A stretch of DNA of 64,000 nucleotides from NCBI GenBank assembly GCA_958295665.1, contig OY282558.1, positions 47,554,389 through 47,618,388 on the forward strand, given 5' to 3'. The notes below the pieces were generated by a model. It was not told the DNA's origin. It saw nothing but the letters and a program-made list of their open reading frames with translations, and did no database searches. The position numbers were made by a program, and so were the translations under genes. This document shows, in pieces, positions 32,363 through 44,950 of the stretch; within the stretch, counting starts at the first letter, position 1; each line of letters opens with the position of its first letter. The DNA comes from Tipula vernalis. Its lineage: Eukaryota > Arthropoda > Insecta > Diptera > Tipulidae.

Positions 32363-34830
32363 ATGGCTGAGAAGTGTTTAATTTGTGAGAGTGAAGTTGA
32401 AAGTGATTTGTGCAACGTTAGAAAAAAGGGATAATTGGATTAGTGAAGGCAAGTGTGTTAAGGAAGGATGGGAAAGAGATAATTCTTGCAGAAGAGAATA
32501 CGTCAGAAGTGACTCAATAAAAAGGTTTTTGCGAGACACTCTCTCAGATGAACCTTCAACATCACGTGATGCTTCGTCTTTGGGTTCAGGACAAATGAAA
32601 TTTGATTTTAAAACAAAGTGTTTTTCTGCACGGAAATGTATGACTAAGAGAAGGAGATTAAAAAACCGTATGCTAAGTGTCGAACAGTTTTTTATGTTCG
32701 TACGGTTGCGTTTCACAATTCTATTTTGAATCGTGGGCAGGAAAGAAAGGATGAGGAGGAACGGACGTATCTGCACTGTTGGGGATCTACACGCAGCAGA
32801 TGCAATATATCACGAAGATTGGTACAAAAGATTCATGTTAACCTCTGTACCTTCAAAAAGAAAAGCTTGACGTCCACAATATGAGGGGATTTCATAAGCA
32901 ATGGAAGAAATATATGATTATATTGAAAGGACTGATAATTACCAATACTCTATGGACGAGTTGTTGGAACAGGTTATTGCAGGGGAACAACCACATGTAA
33001 AGACCATTAAGGAGAGAATGAGAGAAAAATATGGGGACCAAATTTTTTTCAGTACTATTCGCACCAGACAAACTGTCGTCTCCTTTCGTAGTTTTAGTGA
33101 TAAAATCTTGAGCGAATCATGGTACACTTCAAGGTGTAAAGATGAACAAAGAGAACGTGAGAGGATTGTACAAAAAGCTACTGAGATTATCTTGGAAGAC
33201 ATTGAATCCATGGCTTACGACAACAGTGCCTATCCCCCTTCATCTAGCTTCTGCAGTGAGGCTGAACAATTAATACCTAAATCTCTTAGAGTCTTCATGG
33301 ACTGCATTGCAAGGAAAAAAAGGTCAAAAGTGGCAATGGGGAAAAAGATGACAACTATTGCTCATGCTCTTGTTGCAGTGTTCGCCCTTGATGTTTCATA
33401 TCCCCAATTCTGACCAGCATCGCTCTGTTCTTTTACAGACAATTCGGATCAAAGAACTTGGTGTCCCTACTATCGAAGTTATGATTGAGTGCCTCTTACT
33501 ACGACGCTCAGCAGCTAGAGCTCTCCACCATTCACCACCCGCAAGAGCCTATCCTAAGGAAGATAACCCTCCTCAGGAAGAAGTGGGCCAGCTGGGAGTT
33601 CTGGAGCTGCAAGCCATTGAGGGAAGGGGAACCAACGCATTGCAGCAAATTACTATCGAAGACTTCACACCCACTGTTCAAGATTTCCTGTGGATGAGTG
33701 GTAAGTGGCTCCAGGAGGTGGACTCCACTGCAGAGGTGCCAACCGTTCCAGAATGGAAGGGTTTCATGCAATTGGTGAGTAAAGTCATTAACAAAGAGAA
33801 AACTTCGGTAACCCTGTGCTCTAACGAGTAGAGCACAGTACATACAGCATTACAGTATGCTTTAAAAAATAGTCAAGAGATAGGGGCCACAGTTTGCTTC
33901 GTAACATTCACATTCGACCAGCCTTTATACCTAAAGGCTAGAGAAATCGCGTTTAGAAACATTGTTGTGAGACTTGGTGGGTTTCACACCCTAATGTCCT
34001 TCATGGGGTGCATTCGTCACACAATGGCTGGATCTGGACTGAAAGATGTATTATGCCAAGTATTCGCTGCTAATTCTGTTGACAAGATGTTAACAGGCCA
34101 CGCGTAGAGCCTTGCTGTTCGAGGACATTTGCTTGTTCAGCTTGTTTTATGCCAAATTGTTCTGAAAGGAGCCAATGTTTCAGAGGAAGAGAAGAGAGAG
34201 ATCTTGACTAAGCTGACCAACATGGAGGAACTTACTCCGGACAAAGTTGAAGAGAATGCTTCCTTGGTGTCAGCTTTGACGAAATTTCAGAATCATCTGA
34301 AATCCCTCAAGGATAATGGCCCTACTGCTCCTTTGTGGGTTCAATACTTCAACATGGTTATCCTGATGAAGAAGTTCATCGATTCTGAGCGTCGTGGTAT
34401 TTGGGACGGGCACTTAGAGTGTGTACAGCAGATGATCAAATTCTTCCATGCAAGTTGGCACTTCCAGTACGCAAAATGTGCCCATCTCTATGTCCAAGAT
34501 ATGATACAACTGAAAGCTAGCCATCCGGAGACGTACAAGGAGTTTGCAGATAAGGGGTACTTCAGTATTAATCGCACAGGTATACCTTGGGCAGGTAATT
34601 GGTCGGATATGGTCAAAGAACAAACTCTTATGCACTCCATGAGAAGTTCAGATGGCCTAACGCGAGGAAGAGTAATTACTGATTCTGTACTCGCCAAGTG
34701 GGTTTGTGGATCACCGGGAGGCACCGCCATATGTTCGTCATTGGAGGAGTTTGCTGTAGTGGTCTTTGCAACTGGAAAGCAGCACGTTTATATCCGCACG
34801 TTTAAAACAACTTACGTTATTTTTAAATAA
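32363..34830 (+). pseudogene. Transposase-like protein, part 1, broken
   Basis: Starts at an ATG with MAEKCLICESEVESDLCNV, a C2H2-like zinc motif, then loses frame near 32432. Later segments: a Lys/Arg/Asp-rich part (32385-32729), DLHAADAIYHEDW (near 32790), 32901-33413, 33358-33831 and 34129-34830. Recognisable blocks are GVPTIEVMIECLLLRRSA, VRLGGFHTLMSFMGCI (near 33971), MLTGHA, and the segment ending EQTLMHSMRSSDGLTRGRV. I recognise this as a widespread family of uncharacterised, multi-copy animal proteins, consistent with a transposase. At least five stops or frame changes make it non-functional. The foldback element at 34803 truncates its end. Confidence 0.6.
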
Positions 34831-35064
34831 TTTTAATTGAAAAAAAATTTTCCTTATAGTAACAATATTTTTAAAAAAATTTTTTAGAAGATCGATTTCG
34901 GATTGACTCCTTCTTCGGTTCTTTTTTAACAACTATTCTAAAAAAGAACCGAAGAAGGAGTCAATCCGAAATCGACCTTCTAAAAAATTTTTTTAAAAAT
35001 ATTGTTACTATAAGGAAAAAATTTTTTCAATTAAAATTATTCAAAAATAACGTAAGTTGTTTTA
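34803..35064. mobile_element. 262-bp foldback (near-perfect hairpin) element
   Basis: Arms 34803-34927 and 34940-35064 (125 nt each) are nearly perfect complements around a 12-nt loop. Outer ends are TAAAACAACTTACG. It sits inside the transposon between its two coding segments. The high arm identity means either recent insertion or maintenance by gene conversion. The flanking duplication is not clear. Confidence 0.85.
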
Positions 35065-35078
35065 TTATAAATTTATAA

Positions 35079-36107
35079 GTGACAAAATATACACAAGAAA
35101 AATGGATATACACCATTATAACTAAAAAGAATGTGGTCTTGTCACTAGCCAGTATGAGCAGCACCATTAAAATCAATGGTGATAAAGTTACAATTAACCC
35201 TCTGACAATTTTCCAAAGAATTGTCATATCAAAAAAGGACGATAAAGATGTAGAAGAGCTTTTGACATAAGAATTAACTCCATACCCACTGGCCATGTTC
35301 AGCGAGGGCGGAATGCGAAAAGGGAAAAAATCATCACTCACTCGTATTGCCTGTAGAGGAGAACGTAACTGTGGATCTCACCCACAGCTTCAATGTGGTA
35401 GACGATGGTTTCCTACTCCATCGCATGAAATTGAAACAGTCTTCCAACATATTATCAATTTGCCATCAGTACATTGCCTACGTACATAAACATTACGGTA
35501 AAAATTGTTCGGTGGTTTTTGATGGATATGGTGATGACAACAGCACCAAACGAGCAGAGAAGAAGCGAAGAGCGCTCACAAAAACTTCTGTTGACATCAA
35601 CTTTCATGAAAGCACCACTATCACAGTACAACAAGAGCATTTTTTTGCTAATGAAAGAAACAAAACAAAGCAGCCGGGATAGAAACAGCTGTTGCTACAG
35701 GGAATGCTGACAGCACTATTGTGAGGTGTGGGTTGGATAAAGCAGCTGTACATCCAACTGTAGCAATAGTTGTGGAGGATGTAGACTTGATAGTTCTCCT
35801 CATGGGATTGGCACCACCATCTATCAATATGTACTTCATGAAGCCAGGCCGTGGGAATGTGGAGACCAAATTGTTCTCAGTGCCACAACTTCAACAGCTT
35901 CTAATTTCCAAAACGATTTTCCTTCTTCATAGCTTCTCCGGATGCGACACCACCTCGGCGATACATGGAAAGAGTACAGTAGGAATCGCTAAGCTTTTCA
36001 CAGAAAACCCTGCCCTCACTCAAAACATTTCAGCAATATTCACAGATCCCTCAGCATCACCTGAGAAACAAACCGCCTTCACATTAAGACAACCTGAACA
36101 AACATAG
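35079..36107 (+). pseudogene. XPG/PIN-nuclease-like second coding segment of the transposon
   Basis: Short open stretches in changing frames: 35079-35270 (GDKVTINPLTIFQRIV), 35347-35682 (FNVVDDGFLLHRM, then VVFDGYGDDNSTK), and 35721-36107 (AIVVEDVDLIVLLMGLAPPS, then FLLHSFSGCDTTSAIHGK). The pattern of an acidic VVFDGY motif, an EDxDL-like motif and SGCD fits XPG/FEN or PIN nucleases, where acidic residues bind metal. At least three frame changes are present. The nuclease label is by motif pattern only. Confidence 0.5.
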
Positions 36108-36596
36108 GTAACCGGCGTTTTTGAAGGCGTCAACGAAGCTCAAATCAGACATGGCCACTCTTCCTCCCACCAGAGGAGCTTCAAAGCAACACTCGCTCAG
36201 AGTATATCTACAGGTAAATTCATTTACATATAGTTTATTCTTTACCTTACAAATATTAGATTGTGATGATTACTTACGTTGGTATCATTACTTTCTTACA
36301 GGTACAACAGTGGCTCGGTAACCCCCTACCACCCATCCAATGGGGTTGGGTGAAGGGAGAAGATGGGATCCTTTACGCAGTTAAAACGAACGACCCTATG
36401 GCACCCGACTCCGTTTTGAACATGATATTTTGCCGATGCACGACTGGGTGTGGGGTGCGCTAAGGTTGCCGCAAAGCAGGGATTGCCTGCATGATGAAAA
36501 TTTAGTTTTCGACGAAATTTAATGTTCAATATTTATCCTTAAGCTGTAATTATTTCATTTTTAACAATAAAAACTGTTTTTTTTTAAATATTCTAT

Positions 36597-36891
36597 TTAG
36601 CCCCTCCATATTTCCTTAAGCTTTGATCCTATCAAAGAGAGGTATTTTATGAAGAATTTTATGTAGATTAATTTAGTATATAGACATTTTTTTGACAGAA
36701 GCAGTGGTTTTTGAGTTACTAACGAAAAATTGAAAAATGGACCTTTCGAGACCCCCTCCTCGCCACCCTTAGCTTCACCCCCACCCCTCAGAACTTTTAT
36801 TATGTTGTTAAGGACACCTTCCCTTACAACTGTACCAATTTTGGCGTCTACATGAATTATTTCCCCTATTTTTCCTTCGTTGCCTGGACTA
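36597..36891 (-). repeat. Right terminal inverted repeat
   Basis: Partner of 31884-32200. Confidence 0.8.
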
Positions 36892-36894
36892 CAT

Positions 36895-39330
36895 CACCGT
36901 TAAAGAAATAATGATACACCTGTCGATTTATTTTTGATTTTGCACTAAATAACCAATAATCAGCTCAATCGGTGGTTTAAGAAATTCCACTTGTAAATGC
37001 CGTTATCACAGGTGAGCAAGAGGAAGGTGTAACATTTTTGATCACTAACAACCCTGTGTTTCTGCTAAAAAGTTTTTTTTGTGGGAAATCAAAACAATGC
37101 AAAATATAGATCCCACTCGTTTCAAAGTTATAAAGACAATTGAACCAGATTTGTCATATATGGCAAATCTGCTAAAACTGTTAATAATTTGATGGAAAAT
37201 TAGATTGAAATTCTAATATAGTTACCGTCATATGCACTGAGCTAATGAAATTCCCAATCTATTACTGCTACAATTCCATTCCATATGCTATCCCCCACCA
37301 CCCTTTTACACAAACATCATTATTAGTACAGATATTTTTTTTAGCCGGAACATGCTAACCAATGTAAGAAATCCAAAATTTCTATTAGTTGCTTAAATAT
37401 TTACAAAGCCACATACTCGTACATGTGTACATCATCTAAGACATTGTACAAACATAAACTTGTACATCTTTGTTGCCGCAACAAAATTGAAAAGTCAACA
37501 GAAAGAAAACTGGGAAATAATTAATAATGGGGAGGAGATTTCGGAAAAACCGAATAAGAATTGTACAAAAAACAAAATCTTAGATTTTCTTTTTAGTTAG
37601 AAGAAGCGTGACTTGTATATTTTATATGTATGTATATCCAGCTTTTCATTATCAGATCAATTCTACGATGTTTTGATGATGAATGGGAATGATAATTAAT
37701 CGAAATTTGGTTTTTTATTTGCGATAACATATTGATTTGGTTGGTCTGTAGTGAATATCTTTACGAATATCTTTGTTTACGTAATTTAAAAAAAATGTAA
37801 ATGGTTTCATTGAAATAGACGGACGATACATATTTAAAACTTTTACGTCTCTAATAGCTTCTTGTTAGGATAATCTTTTAGTCGATATTATAATAATCTG
37901 ATATCGATTTCTCGACAAAAAAAAAATTCTCAGTGTTTCTTAAACTTTTGAACAGTATCCATTCTTAAGACGACTTTCGATTTTGGAACGAAGAATGGTA
38001 AAATTGAATGAAAATTATCGTACCGCACAACATACATTAAGAAATACTGCGCTCCGTTTAAAAATTGATTTTTTTCCCCCGCTATATATGAATGAAGTCA
38101 ATAACTGAATATGTCTATTACCATAAAAATTCAATTTTAAAATTTAATTTTTTATGCAAATTCGTTGATCTTTTTTTATACGTACGTAAATATTTTAATA
38201 TTGTCGAAACAAAACAAACAACAAAAATTCTTTTCTTATGTACTACTTCCACAATATAAGGCCATCAAACTTAATAAAAATTTAATCCATGCGATAAATA
38301 AAAATCCGTGAATGGTTAGAGGATACAAATATACATATATGTATGTATAACCGCACAGAGAGATCCAAAAAAATATTTCATAAACCACAAAAATATGAAA
38401 CCACCAACCATCATGGTACGGGCGTTTTTTTTTTTGTTGTGATTTCGTATAAATTATGCCGCACATTGTATCAAAAACCAAAATCAAATTAAAATCTCCT
38501 AAAAAAAAAAAGTTTAATACAAAAGGAAGAACACGTAAACGTCTATCTATAGTATTTATTATATACGAGGACCTTTTTAATATTAAATAGTGGTTTTAAT
38601 AAACGAACCTATCCTTAAATATAAAATAAAATAAAATAAAAGGATATTTCCCTTAGAAGTTGATTAAAAATTTTCGGCTCAAACGAATAAATTATTTGCA
38701 AATTTTGAATTGTATTCGTACATTAACACAACGTATGTATACAAATTAATTAATTCGACATTAATTAAACAAAAATTGATTAAAATCATGTCACAAAAAA
38801 TTATCATAAAGCACACATACATATATTCACATAAAAACCATATTGTCCCTTTATCGATTTTATTCAGCTGAATGAACTCTGCGTGTAGCATAATTGACGT
38901 GAGATGAGTAAGTTAATCACCACAAATTACACGGTAATTTGAACGTTTACATTGGAAAAATAAAAAAAACTGATTAAAATTAATGAATATTAAATTTAGA
39001 CAGAAGGTCAAGTCTATGTATCACAAATCGCATTGGCCACTGGTTTAAACAAATAAACTTCGAAAATCGCTTAACCAAGCTGAAAAATAGAAAACCATCC
39101 CAATTCTTAAACCAAATACATCGTAGTGGAAACTGAGAACATTTTCTAATCATATTATGTAAGTATCCCATCGCCAATACACCTGTTGTAGACAAATCAA
39201 AGTTAATACTGAATGTGTAGGGTAAGCAGAAAGACATGTCTATCAGCACTGGCGATCAAACATTACTATTCGAGGTTGTAGCGGGAATCCTTTTATTTTT
39301 CCATTCTTCTTCCATTTCTTTCCATTCCAC
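36895..39330. other. AT-rich intergenic DNA, no gene recognised
   Basis: Short ORFs (for example 38236-38487, 38679-38891, 38980-39249, minus) lack domains and have AT-driven composition. Confidence 0.5.
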
Positions 39331-39420
39331 GCGATGCGGGTGAATCAACGTCACTCGTTGAAAACTTGTTGTATAAATTCCTTTTATTTCTACGTCGTCA
39401 TCATCATCGCTTTTCCTTTT

Positions 39421-39450
39421 CTCTCTCTCTCTCTCTCTTTCTCTCTTTCT
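39421..39450 (+). repeat. (CT)n microsatellite
   Basis: CTCTCTCT tract interrupted by TTT. Confidence 0.8.
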
Positions 39451-39559
39451 GAGTATAGAATTGGTATGATCTGCTTTAAGATTTTATTTCGTTATAATTG
39501 GTGTTACTACTTTACATTTCTAATTCGTTATAACCTCCCTCTCAAAACTTTCTAATCGT

Positions 39560-41290
39560 CCCGGTGGGACTTCTGAACAGTTTGTGATGAACCGGCCTGT
39601 CACTTGTCAGGAAGTACCTGTGAATCATGTTAACGTCCCAAAATCGAGTTACTGTTATCATTAGTGGATACTTCAAATGTATGTGATGATATCGCCTTTG
39701 AGATGTGATAAGGGGCAGTTCGACGTGCGGCGAATTTTTTGGTATGAGTAGCCACCAAAATCAAATCACCGACCCTATACAAACGGTTTCGACGACGTCA
39801 ACGATCATGCCTTACTTTTAATGGTAGGTTGTCCAAATAGGTCGATTATCAAAGAGGATATCATCCAATTTTCGAAGTTGACGCCCAATCATCAAAAAGC
39901 TGGGGTTTGTTGATTGGATCACATCGTGTTGTGTTTCGATGGTTTATATTCAGTAAATAATAAAAAAAAAATAATTAAGCTAGTTGAGTGTTTAGATCAA
40001 GATTTTTTCTTTCTACCGCTTTAGCTTGAGAATGGTATATCGGAGTAAGAAACTATTGAACATCAAAAAAATGAATGTCTTTGAACGCCATATCGTAAAA
40101 ATATTTCGTCTATTAATTTCCATGCACAAATATCTTCCGTTGCAGATACCCAACGAGACGCAACAACTTCGACAAACAGAATATATTTATAGGATGAAAC
40201 GAGCGCATAACCGATGTTTTCAACAAACCAGATGGCTTCTCGTTTGATATGTTGTACAAATTTAGCGATAGTTTTTCTCATGTCTGGCCAAAACCAGGCC
40301 TGGCCAACCTTATACCATAATGACCAGCTGTTGGATCACAATGGTACTTTTTTAGTATAGGTTCGCGTTGACTTGAACGTGTGACAAGCTGGGCTTCTTC
40401 CGAATCCTGATCAGAAACAAATCTGTATAGAATTGCCTTCGACATAACGTATCCCCTTCCAGTGTACTTAGCGAGGACTGGATGGTCAAGTTTTCCAAAC
40501 CATTTTATGATCTTTTCTATTTCCGGATCTTGTAACTATGAACTTAATGTGTTTGTTTGTCAAATTGCTGAGTGGTCTCGATATTTCGGAAAAGTTAGGG
40601 ATGAATTTGTATGCATGTTTGCAAAAATGAATTTTCATCTTTTGTGTACGCACAAAAAATTCGTTCTCGTCAAATGTTTCACACAACGCCACAACACCGC
40701 CCATATCGGCTAACAGTCCAAAGGGACAGATAAATGATATTTGTCTCTATCACACTCAATTATTGGCACCTGCCAATATGTTGCACGTAAAGCTATTGTA
40801 CTCATAAACTTGGTCCGCCTTGCAATAAGCATAGGATATTTGTCTGAAACTTTAACGGTATTAGGACGTCTATAATCGATACAAATTACGGATGAACCAT
40901 TTGATTTTTTCACCATAACCACAGGAGTTGCCCACGGAGTTTCGCATTCTTCCATTATGTCTTCTTTTAATATTGCGTCTATTTCTGAAATATTACTTTC
41001 ATTCCAACCATGCAATATGAAATGCCTTATTTTTTCCAAGAAAGGATCCTTTTCTATTTCCTACTTACCCACACAAATTTTCACTGGAATACCCTCGTTC
41101 CGCTCAACGTGACTTAATTCAAACAAAACCTCGTCCTTAGCATCTTTTCAGATATTCTGCTACTTATCGGTAGCCTTCCCATTTTTTGAACGTGGACGAT
41201 ATTTAATTTCAAAATCTAAAATAGATAATCGACTTAAGTATCTTTTAAGTCTTGTTCTATTTACGGCTGTCTGACCTCGCTTTTTATCTC
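39560..41290 (-). pseudogene. Ty3/gypsy pol remnants, minus strand, rearranged
   Basis: Minus-strand pieces in descending order: an RNase H end (about 41280-41140, LDFEIKYRPRSKNGKATD); RT N-terminus (41039-40710, AILKEDIMEECETPWATPVV, then CIDYRRPNTVKVSDKYPM); RT end and connection (40704-40486, YKFIPNFSEISRPLSNLT); integrase zinc region (about 40340, DPTAGHYGI); integrase core (40281-40063, ILFVEVVASRWVSATE); integrase C-terminus (about 39800-39700, RLYRVGDLILVATH). The RNase H end lies 5' of the RT, so two copies or a rearrangement are present. Internal deletions and stops are many. No LTR seen. Confidence 0.8.
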
Positions 41291-41297
41291 GCATTAA

Positions 41298-41634
41298 CTA
41301 GAGTGACACCAATTTTCAAAACTGGAGCAAGAAATGATGTTTCTTGTTAAAGAGGAATTACATCAATATCTTCAATACCCAAATTATTTGAACTGGTATT
41401 ATGCAACCCATCGATTCATCCCGCAGTGTCAGCGTGGCTCTATACTCAAAAGACTTGCTTTAAATCAAATTTGAGTAACCGCATTCAGTATATTGAGCTT
41501 AGTAATAGAAGATCAGAATTAATTCATGCTGCCTGGTATAACACGCCTCTCATGTTGATCCTCGGATCTTTATAATTTTAATCAACAACATTACTGAAGT
41601 AATACAGCATTCTAATGTATTAATGTTTGCAGAT
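41298..41634 (+). pseudogene. Jockey-like RT, piece 1 (finger and palm up to the FADD motif)
   Basis: Encodes VTPIFKTGARNDVS, then SIPKLFE, LSNRIQYIEL and INNITEVIQHSNVLMFAD, matching the non-LTR RT order PIFK.G, NYR.I, NR.Q.V, FADD. Interrupted by stops. It breaks off at 41634 exactly inside FADD and resumes at 49772. Confidence 0.75.
41610..41634 (+). repeat. 25-nt target duplication, left copy
   Basis: Identical to 49747-49771; lies within the RT FADD-motif coding sequence. Confidence 0.8.
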
Positions 41635-42035
41635 TGATTGATTGATTGATTGATTGCGATGTACGATCAAGCATTAAGCAAGTCTCCCGTATTATAAATG
41701 CGAATACCACACCACTATACCCATGTTGCAACACGACACCATAACTCTCCCTTACCAAGGAAATATGTACCATCCATACTCAGCTTATTTTTTTTTTTTT
41801 CATGAAGCCAACATAGCAATATTTCACCCCGTAAAGGAAGGCGCCACATCGATAACCACATAAGTCTAAATAGTTGTGATATTCGCCCCTGGCCAGGGTG
41901 CCGTCGTGCACCTTTTTACATATAACAAGATCGACGGGATGGGAAAGGAATGTTAGCAACAAAGACTCAACCCGGTTCCAGACACCTAAGTAGTTGATAG
42001 TTAGTAAATTTGTTAGTAATATATTTTTAGTAATT
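41635..42035 (-). mobile_element. Family B 3' end with GATT-repeat tail (copy 3)
   Basis: Starts with (GATT)n at about 41632-41656. On the minus strand this is the AATC tail, preceded by the GAGACTTGCTTAATGCTTGATC block. About 1.0 in 10 bases differ from the copy at 22310-22450. A 60-codon minus ORF (41962-41780) has no domain I recognise. This end abuts the left 25-nt duplication, so the insertion entered minus-oriented. Confidence 0.6.
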
Positions 42036-42325
42036 TATTTAGCACAAGACAAAAATACAATTTAAAGTTCATATACTGCTCCAACCTGTAAGAAGACACA
42101 ATGACAACACAAATTTCCTGGTGCCGCAAACTCTTCTTTCTGAAAAACCTGTAAACAACTATTATTATTCCCTCCACCATTTTTTCCATTGTGAGGGGAG
42201 CGAGATTTTGTTCCATCATCATGTTCCCATGCGGTCACCCAAATTTGTACTAACTGTAGGTAGTGTTTCTTGACGTTGTTGTTGAAATCGTTGCGTCTCT
42301 GCTGTCCCTGCAACTCGCGGTTATG
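42036..42325. other. Junction segment, origin unknown
   Basis: A minus-strand ORF (42331-42062) overlaps here with Gly/Asn-rich sequence and three cysteines near its end, somewhat like a degraded Gag knuckle, but not enough to call. Confidence 0.3.
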
Positions 42326-42532
42326 CGACAAAATTATGCGGCTAATGAAAAGGAAATGGTCGCCATAATTTGGGCGTTAACATCTTTGAGAAATTTCCTT
42401 TACGGATCAAAGAAAGTGAAGAACTTCACAGACCACCAACCATTGACATATGCCCTAAGCAATAAAAATAACAACTCCAAGTTGAAACGTTGGAAAGCTA
42501 TCCTGGAAGAGTACAATTATGAGTTAAAATAA
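42326..42532 (+). pseudogene. RNase H segment of the errantivirus-type element
   Basis: Begins abruptly at NYAANEKEMVAIIWAL and continues with FTDHQPLTYALS. The upstream RT is gone. It ends at an in-frame stop at 42530-42532. Confidence 0.85.
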
Positions 42533-44150
42533 CAACCGGGAAAAACACCAATCACTTCCGGAATAAACGTAATGTCAGTCACACAACATAGCGACAAAAG
42601 TTCTCCGGATGATCTGGTCCCCATAGTCGAAACTCCAGTTAATGTATTCCGCAATCAACTAATTTTAAACGTAGGCGAGGGAAGTTCGTACCAAATAATA
42701 AACCCTTTTCCAAAATATTCCAGGCACATTATTACACAAGCAAGTTTTTCAAATTCAGACATTATAAATTTTTTTAAACGTTACCTTAATCCACTCACGA
42801 TTAACGGATTGAAGACATCAGAACATATAATAGGAAAAGTTCAAGAAGTGTACCCAATACATTTCAGAGACTATAAAACTCGATTCACTCAGAAGATGGT
42901 ACAAGATATTACGGATGAAAACCAACAAGAGGAAAAAATATTATCTGTCCATCGACGAGCACATCGTAATGCTCAAGAAAATCGAGATCAAATAATCGAA
43001 AATTATTACTTCCCCAGGATGACCAGAAAAATTAAGTTGCTGGTCAAACGTTGTGTTATATGCCAGAAGAATAAATATGATCACCATCCCAATAAGCCTA
43101 TTATTACCCCAACACCTATCCCTAATTATCCTAGACATCCGTTCCATCTAGATATTTACTCAACAGAAAATAAATTGGCTTTACCGGCAATTGACAAATT
43201 CAGTAAACTCGCCTTTTGCAGACCGTTAAAATCCAGAGCGACAGAAGACATCAAACAACCACTTAGAGATAAACTCTTTTTCTTTAGTGTACCAGAAATT
43301 GTGGTAATTGACAATGAAAAATCCTTCAACTCGAATTCCATAATATCAATGATGGAAGATGGTTTAAACATAAAAGTCTTCAAAACTCCCCCATACAAAA
43401 GTGAAGTGAATGGCCAAGTGGAAAGATTTTACTCGACACTCTCAGAAATGATGAGATGTCTAAAGGCTGATGGGGTAGAGCGAACTTTTAATGAACTACT
43501 AGAGAGAGCGATTAATGAATATAACCACTCAATCCACTCGACAACTTGCAAACGGCATATTTTGGCAGAATCCCTAACACAGATCCTGAACAATTAGAAC
43601 AAATCCGACAAGATACCATACTAAAGATAAAACAAAAGCAGAAAACAGATCTGAAATACCATAACAAAAAATTGAGGTGTGGCCAACACACGACTTTCTT
43701 TTACGAACAGAGAATTTTGAGAAATTTTATTTTTTTCTTAATTTTTTATTTTTAATTTAATGAAATATTTTGTTTTTAATTTTTGGAAACATTTTGTTTT
43801 AAGTAGTTTTTTGTAAACCTTATACTTTTTAAGATATTTGCAAAACAAATTTTCTGGACCAAGAGAGTGGCCACTTCCAGTTAGCCGATTTGGAGTAAAA
43901 AAGACTGGGACCTCCCAATTTATCAAAAAAGCTTAAATCTGAAGTTTCAGTTCGATTGATTAAACCATATGGGCTGTAGAGAGGACACAGACAGACTGAC
44001 AGACTGACAGACAGACAGACAGACAGACACCATTTCGAACCCACTTTTTCGGACTCAGGTGACTTCAAAACAAATAAATCTATAAAAATCTCAAGGTTCA
44101 AAATTTTCATGATTACTATACTTTATTTTACTAGGGTAAAAGAAAGTAAA

Positions 44151-44604
44151 AACCCCTAATCCATACGAATCGTTCGTTTAGTAAAAGTTCTGCAAAATTA
44201 TTTTTTGGAAATCGCACTCAACTCCCAAGGGCCAATATCGGCCATTGCCAACAATGATGACAAAGGTTTGGCTAGCACATAGAATAGGTCCCTCAAATAC
44301 CTAGTTAGAAAACCCTAATCCATACGAATCGTTCGTTTAGTAAAAGTTCTGCAAAATTATTTTTTGGAAATCGCACTCAACAATGATGATAAAGATTTTG
44401 CTAGCACATGGAATAGGTCTCTTAATTACCTAGTTAAAAAACCCTAATCCATACGAATCGTTCGTTTAGTAAAAGTTCTGCAAAATTATTTTTTGGAAAT
44501 CGCACTCAACTCCCAAGGGCCAATATCAGCCATTGCCAACAATGATGACAAAGGTTTCGCTAGCACATGGAATAGGTCCCTCAAATACCTAGTTAAAAAA
44601 TGGA
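44151..44604 (+). repeat. Three-copy tandem repeat of about 167 bp
   Basis: Units begin CCTAATCCATACGAATCG at about 44154, 44313 and 44442. The middle unit lacks about 40 bp (the CCCAAGGGCCAATATC part). It is flanked on both sides by the same repeat element. Confidence 0.85.
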
Positions 44605-44950
44605 GGTGTGGCCAACACACGACTTTGTTTTACAAACAGAGAATTTTGAGAAATTTTATTTTATTTTTTTTAATTTTTTTTTTTTTAATTTTTAAATTTT
44701 TTTTTTTAATTATTTTTTTTTTTTATTTTTATTTGTTTTTAATTTTTGGAAACATTTTGAATTAAGTAGTTTTTTGTAAACCTTATACTTTTTAAGATAT
44801 TTGCAAAATAAATTTTATGGACCAAGGGAGTGGCCACTTCCGGTTAGCCGATTTGGAGTAAAAAAGACTGGGACCTCCCCATTTATCATTAAAGCTTAAA
44901 TCTGAAGTTTCAGTTCGATTGGTTAAACCATCTGGGCTGTAGAGAGGACA

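Larger units (their letters stand above)
31884..36891 (+). mobile_element. 5.0-kb DNA transposon with about 300-bp terminal inverted repeats (Academ-like)
   Basis: Ends are TAGTCCAGGCAACGAAG and its complement. Inverted homology extends from 31884 to about 32200 and from about 36597 to 36891, including GGATCAAAGCTTAAGGAAAT at the inner edge. CAT flanks both ends (31881-31883, 36892-36894), a possible 3-bp target duplication, though the left flank is CAT-rich satellite. It carries two decayed plus-strand coding segments, one transposase-like and one with XPG/PIN-nuclease-like motifs. Academ elements combine a transposase with an XPG nuclease and use 3-4-bp duplications; the assignment is inference. 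Confidence 0.75.

Noticed and set aside
42062..42331. Possible Gag zinc-knuckle ORF on the minus strand
   Set aside because: The Cys/His spacing does not fit CCHC, and no neighbouring element in that orientation supports it.
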